NCBI GenBank assembly: GCA_004335635.1
Contig: QAXH01001913.1
Span: forward strand, 1 to 24,627
Length of the DNA: 24,627 nt
DNA from: Chloromonas sp. AAM2
Taxonomy: Eukaryota; Chlorophyta; Chlorophyceae; Chlamydomonadales; Chlamydomonadaceae
Direction of reading: 5' to 3'
Both the position numbers and the translations under genes were made by a program. Shown here piece by piece: positions 1-8,961 of this stretch. The notes beneath the pieces were generated by a model. It was not told where the DNA came from, searched no databases, and saw nothing but the letters and a program-made list of their open reading frames with translations. Each line of letters starts with the position of its first letter. Within the stretch, counting starts at the first letter, position 1.

Positions 1-2
1 GC

Positions 3-329
3 CCCGGGCTGCCAGGCGACCGGCCCCGCCGGCCTGCCTCCACTTCCGGCTCCGACGACCCCGTCCCCGCCCGTGCGAACAACCCGCCTTCCCGCGGCCG
101 CTCACCCCGTGGGCCCGTGCCAGACGGAAATTCTGTTACCGTCTCCGCCGAGGAGTGGCAGGGCATGAACCAGCGGTTGGAGGCTATGGCCGCTAGGCAA
201 ACGCAGCTCATGGAACTGTTGGCGAACGGCCTGCAGCAACAGTCCGCACAAGCGGGGGCGCAGGCGGCACCTCAAGCTGATGCTGCGGTGCCCAAGGCGG
301 GTACTGCAGAGGTACAAGTAACAGCTTGA
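3..329 (+). CDS. 3' end of a Gln/Ala-rich protein, possibly gag-like (partial)
   Basis: The frame is open from the window edge to a TGA at 327-329, so this is the last ~108 codons of a longer protein or its last exon. The first ~40 residues are Pro/Arg/Ser-rich. A short amphipathic, probably coiled-coil stretch follows (…QRLEAMAARQTQLMELL…), then a Gln/Ala tail. Base composition is clearly more GC-rich than the following 1.5 kb. Proteins of this build occur at the C-termini of retrotransposon gag proteins, but there is no zinc knuckle or other diagnostic motif. The gag reading is a guess and the partial coding call is moderate. Confidence 0.45.
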   Translation, partial: PGLPGDRPRRPASTSGSDDPVPARANNPPSRGRSPRGPVPDGNSVTVSAEEWQGMNQRLEAMAARQTQLMELLANGLQQQSAQAGAQAAPQADAAVPKAGTAEVQVTA

Positions 330-1819
330 CAAGGCAACACCACTTGGGTTAGATGTTAGAGCGCATCACGAGCAAAGCAGAGATTCACAATGTGTGGCTC
401 TGACTTGGGCAGGGATCAACGGCGAGGGAAGTCGCATGCATGCATTTGCTGCCTATGCGCCAGTACCCGTTCAGGAGTGGTGGCGGCAGTTCTCTGTGTT
501 CCCATGACAGGAGGCTGGCAAGGGCAACTAACAGCATCACGATCATCATCATTACGTCTGCTTACTGCAGTTCCTCAGTTTTTGGTGCTGCAGACCACAC
601 AATCCAGCCGCTTAGCAGCCACTTGCGTCACCCCCCTAAGCAAAGCATGCGTATGATGTTGAGCAAGCGCTGCCTGATGCTTACGAACGGTTTAATGACT
701 ATGACGTTCTCATGATGGATACCAACCAGTGATTGGTTTGAGCTTGAGGCGCTGCACACGAGTTTCTGCATCGTCACCCATGGAACGTGTCTTTATGGAA
801 CTCAGTGTCTGAAACGTGTGCCACCAGTTAGGACTGTATTTTTGCTCATGTCGCACACTGGGTTGGGTGCCTCGTTGCCAGGGCTGTAGGTTGGACGGGT
901 TGGAATCCCTCCCCGTTCGTGAAAGCCGTACAATCGGGTGGTTTCCTTCTCCACGTGTCTGTCGAGCCTGGCACGCGCTGTTCACATGACACTTTTGTTC
1001 AATTGTGCTTTCGTCAGGTTGTACAATGGGTCGAGGCGTCTATAGATTCTTTATGACCAAGATGAGAGCTGCAATCATCTAGGATGCTGCATGAATGCCA
1101 TTCTTTGAGATGCACATACAGGTTGTCGTTTTTCAGAGTTTCGTAGTTTTGCGTGTGGCCTGCACAAGTATGGTTGTCCACGATCAAGCGCGTGATATTC
1201 AAGTGCAAAGAGTACTCAGTGCCTGCACCTGCAAAGAACGATGTAAACGCATCCTCTCTAGGGAGATAGGTACAGGGCGGGCATGTCTACCCTACGGGCC
1301 TGCCTACCCTCTACGGGCTGCCTACCAAATGAATAAAATTACAAAGCCAGGTTAGACCAGACCTGATGCGGTCTGGCCTAGGCAAGAGACCAGCGGATGT
1401 TAAAGGGACATGCACTCCTTAGGTTCAGATGGAAAAACAACCAGATTGGAGTGCCGAGCCATCTACGTTAATGTCAAAGGCCAGAGAAAGACAGACAAAT
1501 CAGGCCTCAGACAGGGAACAGTCCACCAGGCTTGAACAGGGGGCAAGAGCGGAACCGCCACAGGCAGCTAGGCTGCAGAGTCAGGCTTACGGAGAAGTGT
1601 TGCAGACAGAGAAAGCAAAGCTCTCAGCTTAAGGCAGGCGGGCCGCAGGTAGGCTGGTTTGGGCTGCCACAATTTTGTCCAGGGTGGCCCAGAAACAGGC
1701 AGCAGCTGCAATATAACGATGCCGGGCAAGTCCCATGCAACAGGGGCTATAAACACTCTATTCCCGGCAGAGGCGGCTGTCCCGTGTGGCGACATACCCG
1801 GTCATCCCTTCAGTGATCA
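330..1819. other. Gene-free stretch with one repeat fragment and a short hairpin
   Basis: Short open frames occur on both strands, but none has splice sites or protein-like composition that I can support. It contains a fragment of the dispersed repeat at 887-921 and a 7-bp perfect stem with a 6-nt loop at 1357-1376 (CCAGACC/GGTCTGG). Around 1270-1325 there is a degenerate duplication of a TACCCTACGGGC-like unit. The distal part should include the 3' flank of TAF7, which lies to the right on the minus strand. Confidence 0.5.
887..921 (+). repeat. Fragment of the dispersed repeat family (B-box-like core)
   Basis: About 35 bp match the reverse complement of the outer end of the repeat copies at 4021-4153 and 6980-7117, with only a few differences. 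In this orientation the core reads GGGTTGGAATCCC. That resembles the T-arm/B-box of a tRNA promoter (GGTTCGANTCC) with one mismatch, which raises the possibility of a tRNA-derived SINE. No A-box was recognised with confidence. Confidence 0.6.
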
Positions 1820-3647
1820 TTACTTTGTGACTGTCTTCCACCTTCCCATGCCTGTTGCCTCATCCACCACATACTCCTCCTCAATGTCTTCAAACTCAGC
1901 ATTGGCCGGCGCATGACCCTGAATGGACCAAAGCAAGGATACAAGTTGGGTAAGCGACAGGGTGAGTAACCTCTCCTTGATATCCTCAAGGTTGCATTGG
2001 CAGGGGTGAAGATGCCTGGGATGCAGCAATACATTGCAAGAGGCCATTGTTGGCAGGGTAGTGTCTTGGTCCACCTGTACCGTAATCTGATAATTTGAAT
2101 CGCTTTGCTCAGGGAGGTGATGTAGCCGGCTGTTCAGTGTGTGGACTGCGGGCTGCCAAACCAAAGTGTGCAAGGAGCTCAGCAGAAGCACAACGCACTG
2201 AACGTGCGGCAATTCATACAAAACAGTGCCAATGTTGATTGATCGATTTTTCACATCAGCGCCTATGTTGTTCCTGCATCAAGAAGGCAAGAACAGCAAC
2301 ACCAACACTGAGTGGCTTACATCGAGAATGTCTATGACGGCCTCCTCCACCCGAGAGACCACAGAGGCAGGCACGTCCATGCGGGGGCGCAGGTGGCGCG
2401 ACCGAGCGCTGCATGCAGACACGTGTTGTGAATCAAGGTTGCAGCAGGTGCAGTCCTGGGTGGGCTACACATGGTGGGCAAGCTACATCATCAGTGTGCC
2501 CCATGTGTGCCATTAAAACCGTTGTGAAAGGTGTGCTTGACATCCGGGGAGCATGATGCTCATGCTTTATGGGGAGAAATGCAGGTGAAGGCGCACATTG
2601 AGACGGCTACTAAGCGCCTTAACTGTTCAGTCGCAGCATGGCATTGATCCGCTGGTCTCTAGGTGATGATGTGCGCGACTGGGCTGGCCCAATGGCAGCC
2701 TTTGATGATAGGATGATAGGTGATACCTAGTGAATCATATTGCGCTGTTTGAAAGTAAACTAACTAATGCCGATCCATAGCACAAGTGACCACCCCGTAC
2801 TTGGCTGAGCCGGTGGCAGGTCCTCTACCTGCGCATGGGTGGTGTGATTCCATCCAGGGATTCTACCGATGCAGCAGGGCCTGCTGACTCCTGGGCTCGC
2901 GCAATCTCTGCCTGCTGCTTGGCTGAGGGCTGACCTACCAGCAACAACTGCACGAGCCAAAAACATCAGTAAACATCATACTGAGTGATGCGAGTCTTGC
3001 ACTCGCGGCTGTTCATTGCAGGTGTCTTGCGAGATGAATGCTGGCATGCACATGTTGACACCTGCGCCTCATTGCTGTTAACATGTGAGCTGTGCACACT
3101 TGGGCTGCAGATACCTCACTCCATGCGTACTGTACTAGTGTGTACCTGCCATGCCAGCAGCCCCAACTCACCTGGCCTTCGCCCCTCATCTACAAACCTG
3201 TATGCATGCACATGGTGCTCCCAGTGTCCACGCGCCTCACCTGACCAACGTCTCCCGTCTTCACAAGGTTCACGTCATCGTAGGTCTTGTAGCTCTCTAC
3301 TGTGGTGGGCAAATCCACAACCTGAACCGGGTACTCAGTCCCATCAACCGTCAGGGTGCCTCGTCGGCCGTTTTCTGCAGCGAGAGAGGCCCGATGAGCC
3401 TTGGATCAGCGCGAATGCAACCCCATGCTTTTTATGTTCCGCCAACGCTTCACGCTCGTGATCCGAGGCGTTGAGGCGGTGAGTGGGCGCATGCTCAAGC
3501 CCTACCTGGAAAGTTCAGTTTGAGCTGCTCATTAAGGGTGGCTTCTTCCCGCAGCGCACAGCGAAGCCTATCAGCAAGCGCTGCGTCCAACACACGAAGC
3601 ACGAAGTGCTCCTCCTGACCGTCGTGCTTGGTTAGAGGCACACGCAT
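1820..3647 (-). CDS. TAF7: TAF7, TFIID subunit 7 (five exons)
   Basis: Minus-strand exons are 3647-3506, 3374-3241, 2947-2829, 2408-2321 and 1918-1820. Every donor is GT, every acceptor is AG, and phases 1, 0, 2, 0 close to a 193-residue protein ending in TAA. Three blocks identify the TFIID subunit TAF7 (TAFII55): an N-terminal strand region (…EEHFVLRVLDAALADRLR), the signature VDLPTTVESYKT at residues 67-78 followed by …LVKTGDVGQ, and GITPPMR at 125-131 followed by an Arg-rich stretch and VPASVVSRVEEAVIDIL. The C-terminus is acidic (FEDIEEEYVVDE). In the family, TAF7 binds TAF1 within TFIID and restrains its acetyltransferase during pre-initiation complex assembly in the nucleus. The length matches plant TAF7, about 200 residues, rather than the longer animal protein. 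The ATG is the first codon of an exon beginning MRVPLTKHDGQEEHF. No break is seen, so the gene looks intact. Confidence 0.9.
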
Positions 3648-3676
3648 GGCTAGAGTTCAGCATGGCATGAAGGGCT

Positions 3677-3683
3677 CTTTATA
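3677..3683 (-). promoter_or_regulatory. Possible TATA box upstream of TAF7
   Basis: The minus strand reads TATAAAG about 30 nt upstream of the TAF7 start codon. If used, transcription would begin almost at the ATG and leave a very short leader. That is unusual, so the site may be coincidental. No other promoter element was recognised. Confidence 0.3.
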
Positions 3684-4020
3684 CCAGTGCCAGAGCACAA
3701 CGTTGATTCAATGTATCATGACAGGCAGCTTGTTCTCCTTCAAAAACAAAGGCAGCGCATTGTGTGCAACAGCAAGCTAAACGCACGTCACACGTTCTGG
3801 GTGTCACACCTGCTGACAATACAGCTTCCATATGACAAAAAAAAGAAGTTTTCCGGTTCTGGGACAATACCTGCTTTTAAAACTCCGTAGGTATAGATGT
3901 ATCTGGCACAAACTGGACAGTCAGCTGATGAGGCATTCTGGGACCCCCCGCAGTAACTTGTGCGCTTTCGCGTTGCAAAGTGCGCCAGTACAGTAAGGAG
4001 CCCTCTGGGTCACCTGCTTA
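3684..4020. other. Intergenic spacer between TAF7 and the mobile element
   Basis: There is no supported gene. The stretch includes an A-rich run near 3836-3848 and otherwise nothing recognisable. It presumably contains the upstream region of TAF7, which is transcribed leftwards. Confidence 0.5.
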
Positions 4021-4153
4021 TTCACAAGAAGGGAGGGATTCCAACCCGTCCAGCCTACATGTGAAGGGGATTGCGACACACCGGGATAGTAGTGGTGGTG
4101 GCCAACCCCTTGGTGCTATCCTGACCGCATACCTCGTTAGACCCAAGGTCTGG
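4021..4153 (-). repeat. Direct terminal repeat, left copy
   Basis: It aligns by eye to 6980-7117 in the same orientation. The central 117 bp carry about four substitutions and three short indels, including two exact runs of more than 30 bp. The minus strand carries the tRNA-B-box-like core GGGTTGGAATCCC. The copy contains imperfect inverted pieces (GGATAG…CTATCC) and ends with AGACCC…GGTCT, which could fold. Confidence 0.85.
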
Positions 4154-4266
4154 AAAGATGAACCCGTTCTCCAGTTGCGGTGTGTTTAATCTGTTGAATT
4201 CAAAGCACCATCTTATGTAAAGGGTAAGCAATTCGCGCCCTAACTTCAGCTTGATGTTTGCGCTGC

Positions 4267-4976
4267 CTACCACTTCCTGGCGCGACCCAATCCATTGTAA
4301 TTGGCTACCAGTTCCTGCAGCGCATCGATGTATCTTGTTGTGTTGTGGGCGAGCATGCGGATTCGTGTCTTGATGGTTCGCACCGCAGCATCCACAATGC
4401 CCAGCTTGTCACCGCATCTGCATGATCGTGCTTGGACGCATCAGTGCTCAAGATGATTCCACGGCCCTCACACCGTTCACGCAGTCGCGCCACCTCAAAC
4501 TCCTCATCACCTTTAAGAACCTCTAGCATACCAGCATCTTGATGCAGCTTTGCTACCTTGGACTGAATGGTGGCAGCTGTGCGGTTTTTGCAAGGGTACA
4601 CGAACATCTTCCTTGAGAGCACATCTATGCAGATCAGGAAGGCACTGATGTTCCTGTTGGCACGTTTGTGGTCATTCATGAAGAAGAAGTCAATCTGGAA
4701 GGTTCTCGGCAGGCTGACGATCTTGTAAAACCCTTTAAAGGGCCTGGAAGCGTTCATTTGCTGCAGCTGCTGGCGGTCCACAAAGGCCGCAACATGCGCT
4801 GCACGGATCTCAGGGTGGAGGCTTCGCAACTTCGCCACAAATTTTGCCTTGGACAGCAGGCCAACGGCAGGATCAAAGTATAGCTGTTTCAGGAGCACAT
4901 CAGTGCTCGCCATGGCTGCTGCGTCTGCTACTCGTGTCTGTGTGCTCAGAAGTGCCTGCTCCTGTGTGTGGCACAA
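4267..4976 (-). pseudogene. rve-fold (DDE-type) integrase, frameshifted
   Basis: The minus-strand frame runs from ATG 4976 (or the more family-like ATG 4913, MASTDVLLKQLYFDP) to about 4412, where one base is off. Homology resumes in another frame (…DKLGIVDAAVRTIKT…LQELVANYN) and ends at TAG 4269-4267. The N-terminus has the LYFDP…GLLSKAKFV…V..FVDRQQLQQ pattern of Polinton/retroviral-type integrases. The catalytic core follows: FQIDFFFM (first Asp, residue 96 counted from 4976), then …CIDVLSRKMFVYPCKNRTAATI…, then GDEEF (second Asp, residue 157). The position normally held by catalytic Glu (…vERfnRTlk) reads IVDAAVRTIK, that is Asp. The start lies 15 bp after the helicase stop, as in a tightly packed viral or transposon transcription unit. 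The conserved continuation after YN (…tpH…) is not recognisable, so the C-terminus is lost or diverged. Confidence 0.8.
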
Positions 4977-4991
4977 GCAGCCCTCTGCGCT

Positions 4992-6980
4992 TCACAGCAG
5001 CGGAGCCCCTTTGCAGCTCTTGAGGTATATATCCATGGTCAAGTTGTGGAGTGCGCAGGTGCACGCAAAGCAGCAGATTTTGACATTGCCTTGCACATGA
5101 CCCTTGCTATCGCAGATGTGGTCAATGCTCAGCTGCAAGGGTTCCCGCTCGAGGAAGCCGTACAGCAGTAGCTCTTCGTGGCAGTGGGTGCACCTGCCCT
5201 GTTGCTCTTTGATCAGCTGCTGGATGTATTCCACCGTGAGGTCCGTCTCGTGTCCATGCTGTTGGTCGAACGCTTTGTGCCCGGTTATCTTTTTGGCAAT
5301 CACTTCACGCTCCAGGCGCCTCGCGGCCCGAGCCTCCTCACCCTCGCTGTAGCGTTGCAAGTTGATTTGCTTGACACTCTTGGCACGGCTCAAGGCAGTG
5401 TACAGGATGTTCTTGTCCACGCGTTCCGCCTCCCAGATGGTGTACTCCTCCGAAATGGTAGCGCCCTGGGCCTTGTGGGTGGTGCAACAGAAGTTTGGCA
5501 GCATGAACTTGTTCCAGTTGTCCAGTGGAACTTCAAAGATGTGCGGTACAGGTGCAGTGTCATAGCCGTGAACGCGTGTCGTTGCACACACCACGGCGGC
5601 CTGCGACAGTGTAGGGCTCATTGTTGGCCAGCAGCAGATCCTCAGGATGCCCTTCCGGCTCAACAGCTTCTGGCACTTGCGAAGCCGGGTTTTGAAGCAG
5701 CTGGTCAGCATCGCACTCAGTCCTTGGCTCCAGGGGCTGAGCTACCTGCTCGCCTTGGGTGCTTCCCGTGGCATCCTTGCGCCGCCAGTTAATGCACCCT
5801 ATGACAGTGAGGCCTGGAGCGAGCAGGACGTCCTGCGTCTTGGCATCATTTGGGTCGGCGGGGAGTTTCATTGAACCTTTAGGCATGTAGTGCTCCATGC
5901 AGATCCTGTTGACATACTTGCGACACTCGTTGGTGTAGCAAATGTTGCGGCGGCACACTTGCCTGCCAAAGCGGCTAGCAGCCAGGCCGTCACCTGCCGC
6001 CACGCATCTCAGCACGGTTGCAAGTTCCGGCTCGAAGCGCTGCTGCACTGTGAGTGAGACACGATTGGCCCCCGTTAAATACATTGTTCCAGGATGACTG
6101 AAATAGTGGTCTTCTACCGGCTGGTGGGCCGCAGGCTCGACGGGCCGGCATTGTCTGATGTCCCCCGTAACTAGAAAGGTCCAGCATGTGACACGCTTGG
6201 CGAAGCACAGCAGCCTCAGCATGTCCCTAGAGACCATGGAGAACTCGTCAAGGATGATGTAGCGGAATTTGCATCTCAGCATCCGCAGGCGCTGCATGCT
6301 CAGGTGGTTATCTTTGCCGAGCCCAAGGAATCGGTGGATCGTCTGGCCCCCAATTTGCAGAGCCGCAAAGTTGGTGGGTGCCGGGGTGGCAACACCACCT
6401 TCCTGCTTCAGGTACGCAGCCACACGACGGGCGGTGAAAGATTTGCCTGTACCTGGTGGTCCATCCAGGCAGCAGCCACCCTTTGTCACGATAGCTGCCA
6501 CCTTCTCCCACTCCCTGCTGTCATCCACATTGTGTTGCACCCAGGCGTTGGGCCTCCAGTCATTGACATGCAAGAGAGGTCGAAGTGGGATCGCGCAGGC
6601 AGGGTGTCAGGCACGCGATAACTGCCCCAGCCATCTCCAAGAGCAGGAAGCAGACCGCCCACCGTGATAGCACAGTCGGTGTGGCGGAATGCCAACGTGC
6701 CGCCCGTAGCGTTGATCATGTCAAACAGCATGATGTCGGCGTGGTCCCGGATCTGGATGAGCATGGGCACATTCACCTCGTTCAGGGAGTACGTTTCCTC
6801 ATGCCCATACAAATAGCAGGTCCCGTGCTCACTCGGCACCATGACAGACTTGTTTCCAGAAACTGTCCCTGCGTGTGGCATGACCTTTACATGTTGAGTG
6901 GGCTGTAATTTGTACGTCTTCCTCAAGCCAACACGTCCCGTCCCGGATGGCTTTCCTTCTATGAACACAGGTATATACAT
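4992..6980 (-). pseudogene. Pif1-like SF1 helicase with C-terminal HNH domain, frameshifted
   Basis: Three overlapping minus-strand frames form one protein of about 660 residues. The N-terminal frame starts at ATG 6980 and switches near 6570-6580 in a CT run. The core frame continues to about 5600, where a second shift occurs, and the last frame ends at 4992. Helicase motifs are in order: Walker A GPPGTGKS (6462-6439), Walker B YIILDEFSMV, motif III VTGDIRQCRPV, then THKAQGATI and LYTALSRAKS, as in Pif1/RecD helicases (5'-3' DNA unwinding, ATP-driven). At about 5234-5046 a treble-clef HNH-like module follows: CTHC, then SIDHICDSKGHVQGN, then CCFAC. That predicts an attached nuclease. The first ~140 residues are unlike anything I recognise. 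Two frameshifts make it a pseudogene unless they are sequencing errors. Confidence 0.82.
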
Positions 6981-7117
6981 CAGCGAACGGGCAGGGATTC
7001 CAACCCGTCCAACCTAAACGTGAAGGGGATTGCGAACACCGGGATAGTAGTGGTGGTGGCCAACCCCTCGAGGTGCTATCCTGACCGCATACCTCGTTAG
7101 ACCCAAAAAGGGGTCTG
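6980..7117 (-). repeat. Direct terminal repeat, right copy
   Basis: Same orientation as the left copy and highly similar to it. The helicase start codon (6980-6978) lies immediately inside it, so any promoter for the helicase must lie within the repeat. It ends with AGACCC-AAAAA-GGGGTCT, a potential small hairpin. Confidence 0.85.
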
Positions 7118-7185
7118 TAAACATGTGCATATCGTTCAATGTTGTGCTAATTGGCTTCCACAAAATGCAGGATACATCAATCACA

Positions 7186-7226
7186 ACGAAGGATACGTCA
7201 TGTTAGTTTCTGATTGTATCCTTCGT
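7186..7226. repeat. Perfect 11-bp inverted repeat with 19-nt loop
   Basis: ACGAAGGATAC at 7186-7196 is perfectly complementary to GTATCCTTCGT at 7216-7226. It lies ~70 bp outside the right terminal repeat of the mobile element. It could be a hairpin or the scar of a small inverted-repeat transposon. Function unknown. Confidence 0.7.
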
Positions 7227-7812
7227 CTCAACCCTGCATGTAATTCAGCTGTGCAGAGCAATGCAGACCGGCCAAGGAGGTACAAATTACTGTACCATGG
7301 AAGTGCATCCAAGGTTCCAAACCGAAGACAACTTCCCTGGAGCGATGCAGCCAAGACAATTGCAAAACCCTGTCAGAAGCAGGCTACATGTTTCAGCTGC
7401 AGCTTTGGCATACACATCGCCTTGCTGCAGCGTTGATCCTGCAACGTGGCAAGATGATTGTAAACTGCCAAAGAAACTCAGGCGCTACAGTCCAAAGCTG
7501 CCTTATGAAACCGATTGTGTTTCCAAACGTGCCTTGCATTCAAACAGAAGGAACCAATACACGCTTATTGCGCAATAACATTGGCAAAAGAAAAAGAGTA
7601 CAAGCAGCAGTGACGGTTGCTTACCCAGGAAAGAGACAGATAGTGCATTGTGTCCAACGAAAGAGCATGTGTTTCAATTGCCAGCCAGTCAACTGAAGCT
7701 AGACGTCGCACTGACTGTGAAACACAGCCCTGGCGCCGCTGTCAAGATGCGATGCAGCTTGCAGTTCAGGATTGTAGCCAAAGATGGTGAATGGCTGCTT
7801 CCACGGTGCTAC

Positions 7813-7910
7813 TGGCAGACCTGCCAATGCCATTTAATGATGCTGACGGTGATGTATGGCGAACCTGCCAATGCCATGTAATGATGCTGACGGTGATGTA
7901 TGGCAGACAA
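7813..7910. repeat. 44-bp tandem duplication, about two copies
   Basis: The segment containing CTGCCAATGCCAT…GACGGTGATGTATGGC recurs with period 44 and very few differences (CATTTA versus CATGTA, and a GAC/GAA change at the junction). It is noncoding. Confidence 0.85.
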
Positions 7911-8606
7911 ACTTGCCTTGTAGCCATTCACTACATCACATCAACCAGCGCCAATGCACACTGGCAAACACAGCTTTTGAAGTCAACGTTTAGAGTACAG
8001 CTTTGTTGTATTGGAACGCGATGAGGTTTAATGCTGCCAGGGGCCAAAACAAACTTGTCCACCGAGCACAAGAGATTTTGTTAGCCTCGCTGGTACCAAT
8101 TACGTGATAGAAAACTAGAAATTGCTTGCCAGCACAAGCAGATTGTTACCTGTCAACTCAGCAATGCATGGTCCAATGGCCAACGAAGACTGTTCCAATC
8201 TCAGCCGCCTGAAGCCAGAGCTATCTATAAGCAAGTTTGATGCATTGCATTTGTACAGTTGATCTCGCATGCGCCAAAAAGCCTCCACTGGTATGCCACT
8301 GCTCATTGATACTACTAAGGTTCATAATTCCACTCCTGATCCTCGTTGCTGACACCAATACTTCGCCAGTATACTGCATCCAGGCCATAATTGGTGCCAA
8401 ACATGACCAGTGATGGGCAAGTCTTGGAGGCTGTTTTGCCCAAGCTCTTGATAGCTGAATGGAAGCCCAGTATCCAATCCAAGTGCTAAACTAAGAGTGA
8501 GTGCACGTGCCATGCTACTGTGTTGTTGCAAGAGTTGCCAAGCAGGCCGACAAAGCACGCTTTGCAACGGCTACTGTGCCGCAAACTTTTATCGAAGCAA
8601 ACTTTT

Positions 8607-8629
8607 ATCACAAGAGGGGAGGGATTCCA
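8607..8629 (-). repeat. Fragment of the dispersed repeat family
   Basis: About 23 bp (TCACAAGAGGGGAGGGATTCC) match the left edge of the 4021-4153 repeat with one or two differences and then diverge. It shows that the repeat end is scattered independently of the helicase/integrase element. Confidence 0.55.
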
Positions 8630-8961
8630 CAGGTCCATGCAGATCCGAACCATCCCATAAGCGGTTTCCAGAGATGGTAAAAGCCAATTCAACAAAGCGT
8701 CGCTGCTTTCAGAACGCTGCTTTCAGATCTCTCAACTCCCGGCCCGTGCGTCCAAGCCCTCACCACCGCATCTTGAAGTGACACATGACACTGGACACCT
8801 GATTCTGGGACAGCATGAATCGTGCTGGGGCATAGGCTGGCCGACTTCCTCATCATGAGGACGCCTTTGCGCTGTTCGGATGCTGATTGCTCCTAATGCA
8901 ACTGGACACGAACTCACACGCCGCTGCTGTCATCATGAGACGTTCCCGCAGGTCCAGGCCA

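Larger units (their letters stand above)
4021..7117 (-). mobile_element. Degenerate integrase/Pif1-helicase element with direct terminal repeats
   Basis: A ~3.1-kb unit is bracketed by two same-orientation copies of a ~130-bp repeat (4021-4153 and 6980-7117). Inside are two minus-strand genes in tandem, a Pif1-like helicase with an HNH domain and a DDE-type (rve-fold) integrase. The helicase ATG (6980-6978) sits directly against the inner edge of the right repeat, and ~113 bp separate the integrase stop from the left repeat. The repeats therefore look like true element ends rather than chance neighbours. Integrase plus Pif1 helicase recalls Maverick/Polinton-type elements and Polinton-like viruses. 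However, no DNA polymerase B, capsid or packaging ATPase is present, and those elements have inverted repeats. No convincing target-site duplication was found. Several frameshifts show the copy is dead. Confidence 0.7.
7118..8961. other. Gene-free stretch with small repeats
   Basis: Open frames here are short, lack splice structure and overlap on both strands; none is supported. Contents: an 11-bp perfect inverted repeat (7186-7226), a 44-bp tandem duplication (7813-7910) and a fragment of the dispersed repeat (8607-8629). There are also two small direct duplications: a 13-bp unit GCAAACTTTTATC at 8581 and 8597, and a 14-bp unit at 8701-8728. The right part must hold the 3' UTR of the large minus-strand gene ending at 8962. 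Confidence 0.5.

Noticed and set aside
390..715. Two plus-strand open frames of ~90 codons
   Set aside because: Composition is unlike the confirmed genes here, the two frames overlap, and there is no motif or splice structure.
4021..4153. A functional tRNA gene
   Set aside because: Only a B-box/T-arm-like core is visible. No acceptor stem, anticodon arm or A-box at proper spacing could be folded.
7125..8024. Chain of overlapping plus-strand open frames
   Set aside because: They run through a hairpin and a 44-bp tandem repeat that is not a multiple of 3, with no recognisable protein features.
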